Shown here: one piece after another, positions 14,289 through 25,192 of the stretch
Numbering within the stretch: the first letter of the stretch is position 1
Layout: each line of letters starts with the position of its first letter
Source of the DNA: Amoeboaphelidium protococcarum
Taxonomy: Eukaryota; Aphelidiomycota; Aphelidea
Direction: 5' to 3'
Assembly (NCBI GenBank): GCA_023515745.1
Contig: JALECJ010000257.1
Coordinates: forward strand, 1,676,687-1,740,686
DNA length: 64,000 bases
The notes under the pieces: model-generated
Databases searched by the model: none
Seen by the model: only the letters and a program-made list of their open reading frames with translations
Told to the model about the DNA's origin: nothing
Program-made: the position numbers and the translations under genes

Positions 14289-14616
14289 TCACCCTTTTGT
14301 ATGATAATAATCAACATGTTTAAATTTTTCATTACTGTTAAATTTCTTCCTGATATTTATTAGTATAGATTTTTTGATAATACCCGTTCTTAATAATTGT
14401 ACCGGCAAGTCATACTCGTTGATACTCAAGTTTTTAGCCTTGAACACGAACAGGGCGACCAATTGTCTCAATTCAATCTCTCGTTCGTTCGTTCGTTCAT
14501 CGCCGCTTTGTCTTTTCTCCTCTTTGGCCCAATTTCAATCGTCTGCTTGAATTACCACCTTGGAATCAACATTGCCTGTTCAATAAGTAAGTTAAACTCG
14601 GTTGATTAGGTGTAAG
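14289..14616. other. Intergenic with TCGT repeats
   Basis: 328 bases between YJU2 and the CLPTM1-family gene. Contains a short tandem TCGT array at 14481-14498. A GTAAGTTAAAC followed by GATTAG just upstream of 14611 could be a 5' UTR intron; not provable here. Confidence 0.35.
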
Positions 14617-16596
14617 ATGGCTGATCCATAATTATAACAAGATGTCGCTGCCATTTAGTAACACTAGCGCAATGTAAGGTAGTAGGTGCTACAATAATAG
14701 TAGTAATAACCGCGACGTGAATAATCCACTATTGAAAAGATACTCACCACAGTGTCACGTATGGTATTGATATTCTGGATCGTGAGCTATGTGAAGAAGA
14801 TGGTTGCTAATCCTGGTACTGATAGTAGCAGTAGTAGCGGCGGAATTTAGCAAGGTACCTCCCCTGATGGTCCTTCATTTAGCTCTTGTGCGTGGTCTCT
14901 TGGAGATTAGCTGTCGGTCAAAGTGTTTGTGTCAGAGAATTGGTAATTCCAGCCATATGCTGCCCAGGATAATGTCCGCCTGGTCTTTGATGAACATAAA
15001 TTCAAATTTGGAGATTGGGAAGATTAACGTCATCAAGATCTACAGATTCCAGTGTCTGATAATGTAAAGTCACGCAATGGTTCACTCTACGCTCACATTT
15101 TGATGTAGTAGGACAACCAAGGATCAGTAGAGGAGTAAAAGTCTGTGTACAAGCGAGTATTACTGACGCGGTTTATGCGTAAGAAGAAGATTAAATAAGT
15201 GAAGAATTTACTTGCCAGTTCCGACTCTTCCGATCTGGTTAATGAGGATAATAGTAATACCGTACTTGGAGATGCAGGAGATATTGAAGATGGAGTCTAC
15301 GTATCTCACTGGTTAAGGAACTTGACACTGAATGTGATCAATGATGTTAGTCCGATTTCACTAGCTTAGCTGGCTCAGATGCCTCATATAGTTCATCATA
15401 CTCAGTTTGTTGATTAGAAAAGATCTTTGTATCTGCCAACATTATATGTGAATGATTTCTGGATTCTGCAGGAGGATCTGTATGATAGGCCTATTAACTC
15501 ATCTGCGGATAGTCTCACTCTATCGATAGATCTAGCGCATCTGTCCATGTGGAAGTTTCAGATGATGGTACAGATGGATCAGTCTTTCAAGTTGTAGAAA
15601 TCATGGGGTACATCGGATCAAGAATCGGATAACATTAAGCGTATGCTGTACGAAACCAACATTTACTTGCTAGTGATCACTTTCGTAGTTAGTATATTAC
15701 ATTCTGTATTCGATTTTCTGGCCTTTAAGAATGATGTACAATTCTGGAGAGAGCGTAAAAATGTCGAAGGGTTGTCTGTGCGCACCATCATGTTGAATGT
15801 CCTCATGCAGAGCATTGTATTCCTCTACCTGTTGGATAATGAAACTAGTTATCTCATTATTGCTTCATCTGGAGTATCGCTGCTGATTGAAATGTGGAAA
15901 GTGGGTAGAGCAGTGAAATTTGTCATTGATCGCAACCACAGATCATTCTATGGCGTGCTTCCTTTAACGATAACTTTCAAGTCATAGAGCACAGCTGAAT
16001 AGAATGGTGGTGTTGGTAGTGGAGGCAACTAGGGTGAAAATGAAAAGTTGAGAAGTAAGCTGTAAACAGACACTGAAGAGTATGACAGAGTCGCATTCAA
16101 ATGGCTCTCGCTGGCGTGTATTCCACTCTTGCTAGGATACACCGTGTACAGTGTGATGTATGAAAAGCACAAGAGTTGGTACAGCTTTGTTGTAGGTACA
16201 GCTGTGGGATTTGTATACACTTTTGGCTTTATTGGAATGACTCCTCAACTGTTCATTAATTATAAATTGAAATCTGTTGCACATATGCCGTGGAAAACGT
16301 TCATGTACAAGGCTTTGAATACATTTGTGGATGATCTGTTCGCATTCGTAATCAAGATGCCTACACTGCATCGACTGGCTTGCTTTAGAGATGATTTGAT
16401 ATTCCTAGTGTATTTGTACCAGAGATGGATCTATCCTGTGGACTAGAAGCGTCCTAATGAATTTGGTCAAGTAGGTGCGGATGATGAAAAGTCTGATAAT
16501 AAAGATAAAGAGCAGTTATTAGTTGCTAATGGCTCGACTGATCAGTCATAGGAAGATGATAAATCTGTTGTAGTGGAGACTAAAAAGGATAAATGA
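14617..16596 (+). CDS. CLPTM1-family multi-pass membrane protein
   Basis: 659 aa, one frame. Members act in the ER/Golgi (trafficking of receptors, lipid scrambling and GlcN-PI transport have been reported for relatives). A Gln-rich cytosolic N-terminus with many TAG/TAA codons precedes a first membrane segment near residues 50-65 (MVLIFWIVSYV). A large lumenal domain follows, with WSLGDQLSVKVFVSE and THWLRN-type blocks (here SHWLRNLTLNVI). Then come at least five C-terminal membrane segments with the family motifs DFLAFKNDVQFW, GLSVRT, TPQLFINYKLKSVAHMPW and RDDLIFLVYLYQRWIYPVD. The tail after residue ~615 is acidic and low-complexity. The start is the first ATG after intergenic sequence. 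Confidence 0.92.
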
Positions 16597-16701
16597 AATG
16601 CTATAAACAAGAACCATATTTATAAAAAAAGTAATTGTTAATCTTCTATTTCAAAACATTCATCCAAGTGCAAATTCGCTCATCTCCAAGGTAGTACAAG
16701 A

Positions 16702-17400
16702 TCATTGAGGAGGAGCAGACTTAACTTCACCATGAGGTGCGTCGCGGTCATAGCCAGGCTGGTATTTCTGAGCAAACGGACCAGTCTCTTCATTGAACGC
16801 GAAAGCTGCAATAACTGCGGCAATCGTCACGAACTGAGCAGCAATACGAGCATGTCCAAACTTGTGCACTGTAGAAAGAGCCTTATTCTAAAAATCTCTG
16901 TACGCAACTGCACCCATAGTACCAGCCCAGCCGGCGAAAATCAATTTGTAACGCTAATTCCACGCCACCTACTTCAACTCTGTCACGTATGATGATCTTG
17001 CCTCTTTTACTAAATCGCTATGAATATGGTTAGTAGTATTGCTATTGCTATTAACGTTACTGCTAGCATCAGAGGCGTGTGTGACAGCATTAGCAGACTT
17101 TGGAGAGTAAGAGGAGATTTTGTAATGACCGCTCACCTCTGGACGATCCATGTATCTCATGTAGTGGATGAGTGCCTTATCACTGGCAATGGTAAACCCG
17201 GCAGCAGCACCAGCGACCATCAGAAAGAATCTAATAGGGACATTAGTACCGCGTCTGAATCCTTCGCTAAACTTCAGGCCGCCATACACCAGAGACGCAC
17301 CCACAGCTCCACCAACAGCCGTCCCATAAACAGCTCTCTTCAGCACATACTTGTACATGTCAGACTGATCGACAGTTTTCATATACTCTTTCGCATCCAT
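16702..17400 (-). CDS. RCF2: Rcf2-like HIG1-domain protein, respiratory supercomplex factor
   Basis: 232 aa mitochondrial inner-membrane protein. The N-terminal third has two hydrophobic segments (AVYGTAVGGAVGASLVYGGL; FFLMVAGAAAGFTIA). After an Asn/Ser-rich linker, the C-terminal part is a HIG1-type domain: WNQRYKLIFAGWAGTMGAVA, then KALSTVHKFGHARIAAQFVT and a further hydrophobic stretch. This order (N-terminal TM pair plus C-terminal HIG1) is that of yeast Rcf2, which modulates cytochrome c oxidase; Rcf2 is known from fungi, which bears on the organism. The end PPQ-TGA is clean. Several Gln in the HIG1 part (after ELK, WN-Q, DF-Q) are TAG. Confidence 0.8.
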
Positions 17401-17717
17401 CCTTAATTTGTAAATAATAATCCAAACTTTTCTGCTTTAGCTTTCAATAATTAACTAATCGAAATATCGCAATATATAAAGATATAAACCGCTTTCCACA
17501 ATGTGTGAAAATATATCTGTAATCACTAAGCAAATGAAAATCGAAATCAGAAAAATGACGTTGCGCGTCAGTCACTTGGCCGATCTTGTTTCACCGAGCG
17601 AGGCACACAGAGAGAAAGAGAGAGAGACAGAGAGAGATTGACCGACTTTAATGGAACAACCTGACCGCGTCTGTTTTTAAAACTATTAGAGATAAAATCG
17701 CATTTCATATTATATAA
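17401..17717. other. Intergenic with GA-rich tract
   Basis: 317 bases between the start of the Rcf2-like gene and the stop of eIF2B-delta. A purine tract of AGAGA repeats lies at 17607-17639, likely in the Rcf2 promoter or 5' UTR. Nothing else seen. Confidence 0.4.
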
Positions 17718-19199
17718 TCATTTTGTTAGATTTTGATACGGATTCATACGCTGCTGTTCTCTAATCACTACAGGAACTGCAGAGCTGGGAATACTTCCAG
17801 TTTCGGTGATTACGATCGAAATGTGACTGGCGGGCGTAATGTCATGCAATGGGAACAGCACTTTCAAGTTCTTCAATTGATGCAGCTCCACATTATTGGA
17901 TGCATTCTACGACTACATTAGCACGCTGGACTTGCTCAGATGCACATTAGACTCGCGTCTCGCTCTTCCCGAACCAGGCTATGACTGCGGAGTAGACTGA
18001 GTCTTGGTATTTTAGGCCTAAGAACTGTTGCCTCCCTTAGAATCATTACCCGTAGCAGTTGGATCCTTGATTATTGTTCCATGTGCGCTTACTTGAACAG
18101 AGGCATTATAATACTTTTGAATGTCCGTGATCAAAGATGGGTCACCCATTTCATTCTACAAATAGCCTTCCATCTGTACGCGATCAGAAAACTTGTAGCC
18201 TTCACACAGTACAACAACAGGAATGGCAGCCTATTATGCTATTGTGCACACTAAGGACGTTCCAGATCTAGACATGAGCGCGCCATTGGAGAGCATTCCA
18301 TGAGCGCCAATGATCACCTTCGTAGCGCTGCCGCTCATCAGCAAATGAAGACCGGATAGCTAGGTGTAAGAGCAATTGATACCTTGCTACATCAAATGTT
18401 CCATCATCTTGCGACCTTCAAAAAGTGGACGGCTATCCACACATACAACACTAAATCTGACACCATCACGTCTTGCCTTAACTAAAGTCTTATACACAAC
18501 GGTGGAGAAGGCATACGTCACAATGACATCCCCATCTTTAATCTTTCGCATCGCAAAATCTATAATGGCTTGATCAGCAACAAATATTCTATCGTTGGCA
18601 TACTAGATCAATTACTCGTCCAGATACAGCTTGGCATCATTCTCTGGCATATCCGGGGCGATGGAGGATATTTCCAGCTTTATATATCTGATCACAGCGC
18701 CGGTGCTAATAGAATTAGGTCGGCATGCAATGACATAGTTGATTTGATGCTTCAGGTACGCGTCTAGATTGCGGCTAAGTAGATCGTTCGGAGGGGTGGT
18801 GTAATCCGCGATTACTTCTCTCAGAGCCTGAATGAGAGCTAATGCACGTTAGTTGGATCCCATTATCTTGTAATGCTTAAACTGGAGGCCCAATTTCATC
18901 ATCGCTGGGTGAATGTCCACCTGCTGCTTCACTTTCATGATGTCTGTCGTGTAATAAATAGGAATTTCTATTTTTATTGAGTGGCTAGTAAAAGAACTGA
19001 GCTGGAATAAAAATTGAACGAGCCGCTTTGCTTGAACATCGCCGAGATCGAAGCGATTGATCAGTTGAACTGCCTAAGAGTCAACATGAGATTGATAGAC
19101 TGTTGTGTCTAAAATCACTGCTTTAAGTTTAAATAATTGTTAACACTAAATTTGTGGATGCTGTGTGCTCAATTAATATGGTATAACATGCTGCTACAT
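17718..19199 (-). CDS. Translation initiation factor eIF2B subunit delta
   Basis: Regulatory-core subunit of the eIF2 guanine nucleotide exchange factor. About 493 aa from the chosen ATG at 19197-19199 to TGA 17718-17720. Family landmarks in order: HPAMMKLGLQFKHYKIMGSN, REVIADYTTPPNDLLSR, DGDVIVTYAFSTVV, RFSVVCVDSRPLFEGR, KVIIGAHGMLSNGALMSRSGT, PVVVLCEGYKFSDRVQ and NEMGDPSLI. The terminal block FPLHDITPASHISIVITETG...SSAVPVV matches the delta subunit rather than alpha or beta. It is unusual in having about 90 low-complexity residues between NEMGDP and the terminal block. The N-terminus is short for delta, and the frame stays open upstream, so the start is uncertain. Confidence 0.9.
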
Positions 19200-19334
19200 G
19201 GCGACTGCCGATTGGTCAAGAGGACCTTTGGCATGAGGTGACACGTAACGCCAACGTTACATAGGTTGCATGCGTTTACAACCAAAGCACATCAGCGTTG
19301 TAGGTTGAGAATCTTTTACTCTTCTTCTTTCTTT

Positions 19335-19341
19335 TATATAA
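19335..19341 (+). promoter_or_regulatory. TATA box of the first glycine-rich secreted gene
   Basis: TATATAA 77 bases before the ATG at 19418, in a 218-bp region shared with the divergently transcribed eIF2B-delta gene. The next secreted-protein gene has the same element at a similar distance (20401-20407 before ATG 20495). Confidence 0.5.
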
Positions 19342-19417
19342 TCCATTAAATAATTGCTTTCTACTATAAGCTTCTAGATTGACCTACTTTAGAAATAATA
19401 CTTAAAACCTAGACAAA

Positions 19418-20017
19418 ATGAACTTCAAACTGCTCACTCTTTTGGCTCTGTCTCTGCTGGCCTCCAACGAAATCCACGCGCTGCCTTCCGACTCTGTTGT
19501 CCAGCTGCAGCGCCGTGGTCTTAGTGATATGTTTGGTGGTAGTGGTCGTAACTAGTAACGTGGTGGATAAGGCTATGGTTAAGAAGACTTTGGTAACGCT
19601 TTCGGTGATTATGAAGCCGGAATGCCTTCTTATGGTGGGTATTAGTAGTAGTAGCAGTCCGGTGGCTTCGGTTCAAAGATTAAGCATGGTCTCAAGTCTA
19701 TGTTTGGTGGTTTGGGTGGTAATGATTAAAGTCAGGGTCGCTCCATGGGTCAGTATGGTATGAAAAAGCCTGGTATGTTTGATAAGATCAAAGGATTTTT
19801 TGGTAGCGACAATGGCGGTTATGGAAATGGTGGTGCTAGAGGTATGGGCGATTTTGGTGGTAAGCAAGGTTTTGGTGACGTAGAAATGGGGGGTTATGAA
19901 GGGAGAAGACGTGGTAGTATGCGTGCCGGTGGAGAAAACGGTGATAGCGACCAAGAAAATGGTAATGGTTTTGATGAAGCTTTTGATTACATCAATGACG
20001 ATTAAGAAATGCTCTGA
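19418..20017 (+). CDS. Secreted glycine-rich, dibasic-rich protein (first of tandem pair)
   Basis: 199 aa. A strong signal peptide (MNFKLLTLLALSLLASNEIHA, cleavage likely after Ala21). The mature part begins with a LQRR dibasic site and is rich in Gly, Gln, Phe and Met with a block of five Gln (four TAG plus CAG). Two related amphipathic units, GFGSKIKHGLKSMFGG and GMFDKIKGFFGS, share a G-x-K-I-K / F-x-G pattern. EGRRRG near the end could be a further processing site. The tail is acidic. No known family; plausible roles are extracellular matrix, cell wall or a processed peptide precursor. Same-strand neighbour of a second gene with the same layout. Confidence 0.75.
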
Positions 20018-20494
20018 TGAAGTTAAATAACAATACGTTTTACGATCTTTACTCTTTCAGCATTTATAGTTGTGCCTCATGCTGTTATCTTGATTTCATT
20101 ATACTTGACTTCATAGCAAATTAAACATGTCTATAGTGCTCTGTTAATAATCGCGTGAAGGTCATCACAATTTACCAATTGAGTCTCCATCCATAATGGT
20201 GGCATTAAACAGGTGTCATGAGCCTAGCTTAGAACATTGTACTTCGTACTAAAGTTCATACACATGTTTTGTTGCATGAAACTCTAAAATCGTGGTAAAT
20301 GTGTAACACAAGCATGGCGAGCGTCATTGGTTTCAGATGATCTGATTGATCAACCAGACAAAACATGTGCATTGATGCAGCATCCGAGCCTATTTTCATC
20401 TATATAATGTGATTTCTCACTCATTCTTTTATTTCCATAAGTAATTTATTACACAATATTATAGAAAATAAATCTCTAGTAATCAATACTCAGA
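20018..20494. other. Intergenic with TATA box of the second secreted gene
   Basis: 477 bases between the two secreted-protein genes. TATATAA at 20401-20407 lies 88 bases before the next ATG, and CACTCATTC follows. No gene detected. Confidence 0.45.
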
Positions 20495-21406
20495 ATGAAC
20501 AAGATTGTAGCGTTATTGATGTTAATCGTCGTCGCGTTGATGGTTGTTCAGGTGCAGGCTGCGCCTAAATTCCGGTTGGGGTTTAAGCGTAATGCTGCTA
20601 CTGCCAGTGGCCCTACTAGAAGCGCCGCCTCTCAATCGTCTTTGCCCAGTGCCGGATAACCTTCTGCCGCCTCTGTCGCGCCACCTCCCAAGACTGGATT
20701 CATGAGTAAATTTAAGCGCAATCCTGTAGGTTCACCAGCTACTGCACAAGCTCCGGACCCGTAAAGTCAATCGCCTACTGGCACAGCTGCTCAAAGTCCC
20801 GGCTTTTTTAACAGATTTCGTAGAGGTGGCGGTGCTTAGCCTTAGCCTGACGCTGCGATGGCAGGGTCGGATCCAATGGCAGCCGCTCAGCCTCGTGGTC
20901 TCTTTGGCCCGCGAACACCGGGTGGCTTCAGAGATAGTCTCTCTTAAGGCTTGCAAAGCGAGTAGTTTAGAGGAGCCGCTGGAGGCTTAGCTGCTGGGGC
21001 CCTTTCCATGATTGCCGGTGGTGTGGCACAGCGTTATGGTATGCCTGGGCAGATGGGACCAAATGGCTAGAATCCTTCCCCTTTCGCTGCACGTTCGATG
21101 ACTCCATTTCCTGATAGTCCTATGAGCCATGGTTACGGATACATGAACTAACACCAGGGAAGCCCTTATGGAGGTAATCACGGGATGAATAGTATGCATG
21201 GTGGTCAGCCTCAATATTTTGATAACATGGATGATCCGATCGGTATGAATGGACAACCAAATGTGAATGCCGCTCATTAAATGTCTGCATTAAGGGGACC
21301 CGAGCAAAATATGGGTTATGGAGGTCAGCATGGTTCTGACTTTAGTTAATCTCCATTCTACTAAAGCGCACAAAATGGAGGTCCTTATGCTCCTCAGCCG
21401 TACTGA
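20495..21406 (+). CDS. Secreted Gly/Pro/Gln-rich, dibasic-rich protein (second of tandem pair)
   Basis: 303 aa. Signal peptide MNKIVALLMLIVVALMVVQV followed by QA-A cleavage near residue 22. The mature N-terminal half carries repeated short basic units: FRLGFKRN, GFMSKFKRN, GFFNRFRRGGG and RGLFGPRTPGG, separated by Ala/Ser/Pro/Gln spacers. A small hydrophobic AAGGLAAGALSMIAGG segment follows, then a Met/Gly/Tyr/Asn-rich C-terminal half. The basic units recall those of the preceding gene (K-x-K near F/G), so the two may be distant paralogues. The dibasic sites suggest Kex2-type processing. No family recognised. Confidence 0.75.
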
Positions 21407-21534
21407 TTTTAAAGAAATCATTAGGGTGATAGTAAAAGTTTGAGTGATGATTAGAATAGTAAAATCGCTACATTTTCATAGAGCAAATTGTTTTATCTCA
21501 TAACTATCAATAATTACAATTCTGATGATGATAT

Positions 21535-22377
21535 TCATTCCACTTCCATTGGAGCCGCACCACCCTGGTCAACATCCATGGCAGTGGTCGCAGCAGTGGC
21601 GCGAGAGGTATTTTCAGGCAAACCCACAACATATCTTTCCACTTCACTATCACTCAGCTTTGCAAACTTTCTATCTTTACCCACAATAGCAATTCCAACA
21701 TCCTCCGGCTTCATTTCACTCTCATCCTTCTTGGATGCGGCATCCTTGTCATCACCGGATGCCTGAGATGATGCTGCAGGAATAGCTTCTCTCAAGGCTA
21801 GTAAAGCGTGATTAATCAACTGGTCCAGATTGCACTACTCCAACTTGTCAAAATGCTTCTCCAAGTACGTTCTGCATGACTGAGAGCGGCCACCAATAGC
21901 ATTTGCATAGTAATCGAAAACATTACCAGATGGCATAAACTCATAGATGTGAGGCACGCCATCATCGTACGAGACGACGAGGAAGCCAACTCCGAACGGA
22001 CGAGAACCGTATCCTTAAGTATTGCTCTACGCCTTATCCGCGATTCTACTCACCAACTTGAAAGTGCTTATTGGAGACTGAAAAAGCATCTTGGACTGCA
22101 GAGCTGAAGTTCTCATAGAGTTACTGAGCAGGCGAGCGTCACTAGACAAGCCAGAGTATGACAGACCGACATGGTCATCAATTCTGATAATCTTTTCCTG
22201 CCAGCTACCAAGTTCTCCAGACTTTCTTCTCAGGCACACAACCACAGCGTAATCCTTACTCTTCACAGCGACAGTGGCAGATCCCTGTTTGACAGCCTCC
22301 ATAGCATACTCCAACTAGTGCAGTCTTCCCTACGGCGAGAACGTGGTGACATCATTATCGTACTGGTTGCGAAACAT
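21535..22377 (-). CDS. PSMA1: 20S proteasome subunit alpha-6 (PSMA1)
   Basis: Structural alpha-ring subunit of the 20S proteasome. 280 aa. Start MFRNQYDNDVTTFSP followed by a TAG-encoded Gln in [21 protein letters not shown], the alpha-subunit signature and gate-forming N-terminus. Then KIIRIDDHVGLSYSGLSSDARLL, YGSRPFGVGFLVVSYD, IGGRSQSCRTYLEKH and VGIAIVGKDRKF. The C-terminus is extended with a Lys/Asp/Glu stretch and an acidic tail ending MEVE. No intron. The start is fixed by the universal MFRNQYD. The in-frame sequence upstream is open but is not part of the family. Confidence 0.95.
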
Positions 22378-23083
22378 TTTAATTTTATCACTCGTGTTAT
22401 ATAACTGCTGTTTTTAGTATTTGCAGCAAGAAGTTTGACTCAAGTAGTATGACCAGTGTGCTGTTACAGAAAACCGCTTTACGAAAGGGACCTGTAAAGA
22501 AAGAACGGGCGGAACGTTCAGAAAGAGGGAGTGAGACCCGCTCTTGTTCAAGGACAAAGCGAAACGCGTCTTCCGTCTTTCAAAGTATGGTATAGAGAAT
22601 GTTACAGTTTTACTACCTGTTACAAGAGCCGTGAGCAACAATAGTACCACCAGTGACATGACAACACATTGAGTATCAGTAATAAAAATTCAATTACATG
22701 ACTAGACATTTCCGAAACGTATTTAAACGACTTTTACATGGAGAGTTCCAACTTTTCTCAATCATAATTGTAACAAGTACAGGCTACAAAACACCAGATA
22801 TAAATGCACAAATCTACTGTATGAACAATGAGATTTTTAATGTGATGGGAACCATGCTTATATATCCTCTTGTCGTGCAATTACGACTGTACTTGGGGCG
22901 AAACAGCACAGGACGCGCGATGGAACAACAATCCCGACGACAAATCATTTTCGTGCTTTCTTTCCTCTCTTTCGTTCCTCATCTTTCTTCTGCATATTAA
23001 GTACAAACGACCCTGTTGTGTTGCTCTAATAATCCATTTCGGGAGCGTACATTAGAATCCACTAGAAATAATTAACATTTTAA
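22378..23083. other. Intergenic, divergent promoter region
   Basis: 706 bases between PSMA1 (minus) and the AT-hook gene (plus). Both strands carry ORFs of 60-130 codons (for example 22698 onward on plus), but composition is unlike the neighbours and no family is recognisable. I treat it as promoter and 5' UTR for both genes. Confidence 0.4.
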
Positions 23084-24934
23084 ATGAAAAGAAGTAGATA
23101 GAGTGGCACTCCGTAGCCATAAGTTGATTCTATCTCTGAACCATTGCCTGAATAGACTGAGTAAGATGCGGAAAGTGTGGAGGAAATCAATACTGCTGAT
23201 TAGACTAATGAGGATGAGGTAACAGCATCTCCACAACAACATGATGCACCTGTTGTAGTCAGAAAGAGAGGGCGGCCAAAGAAGAGTGATATTATAGCTG
23301 CGGAGAAGGCACGAGAGGAAGAGTAAGCTGCACTGGAAGTCTTGCCTGCACCTGCAAAGTTATTGGAATTGTACCGTCTGTTAGCTAATGAGAGTAATGC
23401 CATGGTGGAGGATTCGACAACAATTACTTTGATTGAATTGGTGGATCTGATGGATGACCAGTTTAAGAGCAAGTGGAGAAAGTATTTAATTGACAATGCA
23501 GAGTTTGAAGACATGATGGAGCTTGTTCGTAAAGCTGACAGTATCGAAAGATCCAAAGCTGGTAGTAGTAATAATAACAACAACATTGGTGATTAGGACA
23601 ATGAGGATGTTGAGGATGAGGATATGGATGGTGATTTGATTTCTGGTCGCAAGAGTCGACGTGCTGCATCCAAAGCTAAAGAGCGATTGAGCACTTTGGG
23701 GAGCACTCATGGGAATACGTTGATTTCGAATATGAATAATAACAACGGCACTAGTAGTAGTGGTAATAATAATACTGGCGATGATGGTAAGCCTGAGTCG
23801 GTGATTGAAGATAGAAGGCCTTCAATTGAGGAGGATTTAGGAATCAAGACTTAGACTTTGCGGGATGCCAAGTTTGCATTTAAGAAGATGATCAATGGGA
23901 AGCCTTACTTTAGTTCTTCTTATTAAGATGATCAAGTACCTGTTGGATTTACCACCAAGTCTGTGTCTCTGGTTTAAATTAGATAGAAGAACCGTTAAAT
24001 GCCTAAAAATGGGAAATCTTTAACACTTGGTGATATTTGTCCTCCTATTTAATCCAGGACTTCTAGCACTCTTCGCTGCGTGGATCTTGCAAAGCCAATA
24101 CCAATACCTGATCTAGAGTCGTCCAACTCACTGTGTCCGCAATATGATTCTGCGCTAAGTTTTGGCTCATACAATCCGTTTATAAAATGTAGTTAGGATG
24201 ATTTGGTCGGATTAATGGCTGATTAGGACATGTTGAATCGGCGTTATTAACACTTGAAATCAGCTAGACGAAAGACGAATTTATCTACTGTCGAAACTCA
24301 GACAAGCTTGGTGGACGTTGTGGGAGAGTAGAGGTTTGAAGATCTGGTTAAAGAAGGTAAAGTGGCCAATGTCAAAGTTGCAGGAGATGATTTACACGCC
24401 ATTGCCAAGAGTGCTGGCATTGACATTGATACGGAAATTAAAATTCTGGTCAGAGAGCTGGAGTCTAAGGATTCAGATATAAACTAGTAGCTTGGGGATT
24501 TGTCGTAAAAGCTGCGATAAGCCATGCACTGCTATTTGTAAAGATTAGATTCTATAAGATGCAGTGAGGATTAATACTACTCTACGTAGAGTTTATTAAG
24601 TGGCAGAAAGCGTAATAATGTTAGTATCTCTGCTGGTAAGGACATTTCTGGAGATGAACTATATCTATTGACGAGTATTCGGTAGCAGCTGTGTATGCTT
24701 TTGATTAAAGCTTCTGGTTAGAAAATAGCTTTTCGAAGCGAAGATTGTTCGGTGGCTCAAGTCGACTCTTTAATTGCAGAGCGTGAAACTTCTCAAGGTA
24801 ATATTTAGTTGGAGATTCCTAAGCCTCCCAGCGGTCATTTGCCGATGCACATGCCTGGACATCGTGGTGGCAGAATGTCTTATGGTGCGGGTGGAATGTC
24901 TCAGCCTCTGCGTCCTGGAATATAATGGAAATGA
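23084..24934 (+). CDS. AT-hook nuclear protein, function unknown
   Basis: 616 aa, single frame with more than 30 in-frame TAA/TAG. Near residue 60 is VVRKRGRPKKSD, an AT-hook (R-G-R-P core). Residues ~85-170 form a helical block (PAPAKLLELYRLLANES; ITLIELVDLMDDQFKSKWRKYL). An acidic, Asn/Ser-rich linker follows, then AFKKMINGKPYFSSS, and a C-terminal coiled-coil region (KILVRELESKDSDINQQLGDL) followed by DELYLLTSIRQQLCMLL. The tail is Gly/Met/His-rich. The layout suggests a chromatin-complex subunit (Ada3/NGG1 has a comparable C-terminal helix), but I do not see a decisive match. Confidence 0.7.
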
Positions 24935-25054
24935 TCGATAATAAAGTTTGACTGATTGAAGTTATTCGCCATTTTTAAACTTTGGCCTTACATTGTCGAC
25001 ATAGTACAATCAAATTAGTGTAATTGCGAATGCAAATTTGTCATTCTATACTAT

Positions 25055-25192
25055 ATGGCTATTGTCGAATATCATGACGCTTTAAGAACGTTACTGCGCC
25101 GAGTTGTCACAATATCAGCGATTGCCATTACAGCGCAATGTACTTTGGCTGTAATTTTACTATTATTCCAAATTAAAGCAGAGGATCTGTTA
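25055..25192 (+). pseudogene. ORF interrupted by the MITE
   Basis: ATG 25055 opens a frame with a hydrophobic segment (ISAIAITAQCTLAVILLLF). It runs straight to the MITE boundary and resumes in frame immediately after the element and one copy of the TTA duplication (KAEDLL then DDKSFCEWCGNLG). Joining the two sides restores one ORF for some 25 more codons. This suggests a small membrane protein gene, or a transcribed region, broken by the insertion. Past the restored part the frame is low-complexity, and the ORF could be fortuitous. Confidence 0.35.

Noticed and set aside
22414-22659. Minus-strand ORF with a signal-peptide-like start (MSLVVLLLLTALVTG)
   Set aside because: It is in frame with and directly upstream of PSMA1, whose start MFRNQYD is universally conserved. 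It is most likely 5' UTR, open by chance because only TGA stops.
22698-23086. Plus-strand ORF of about 129 codons
   Set aside because: No family resemblance, atypical composition, and lies in a divergent promoter region.
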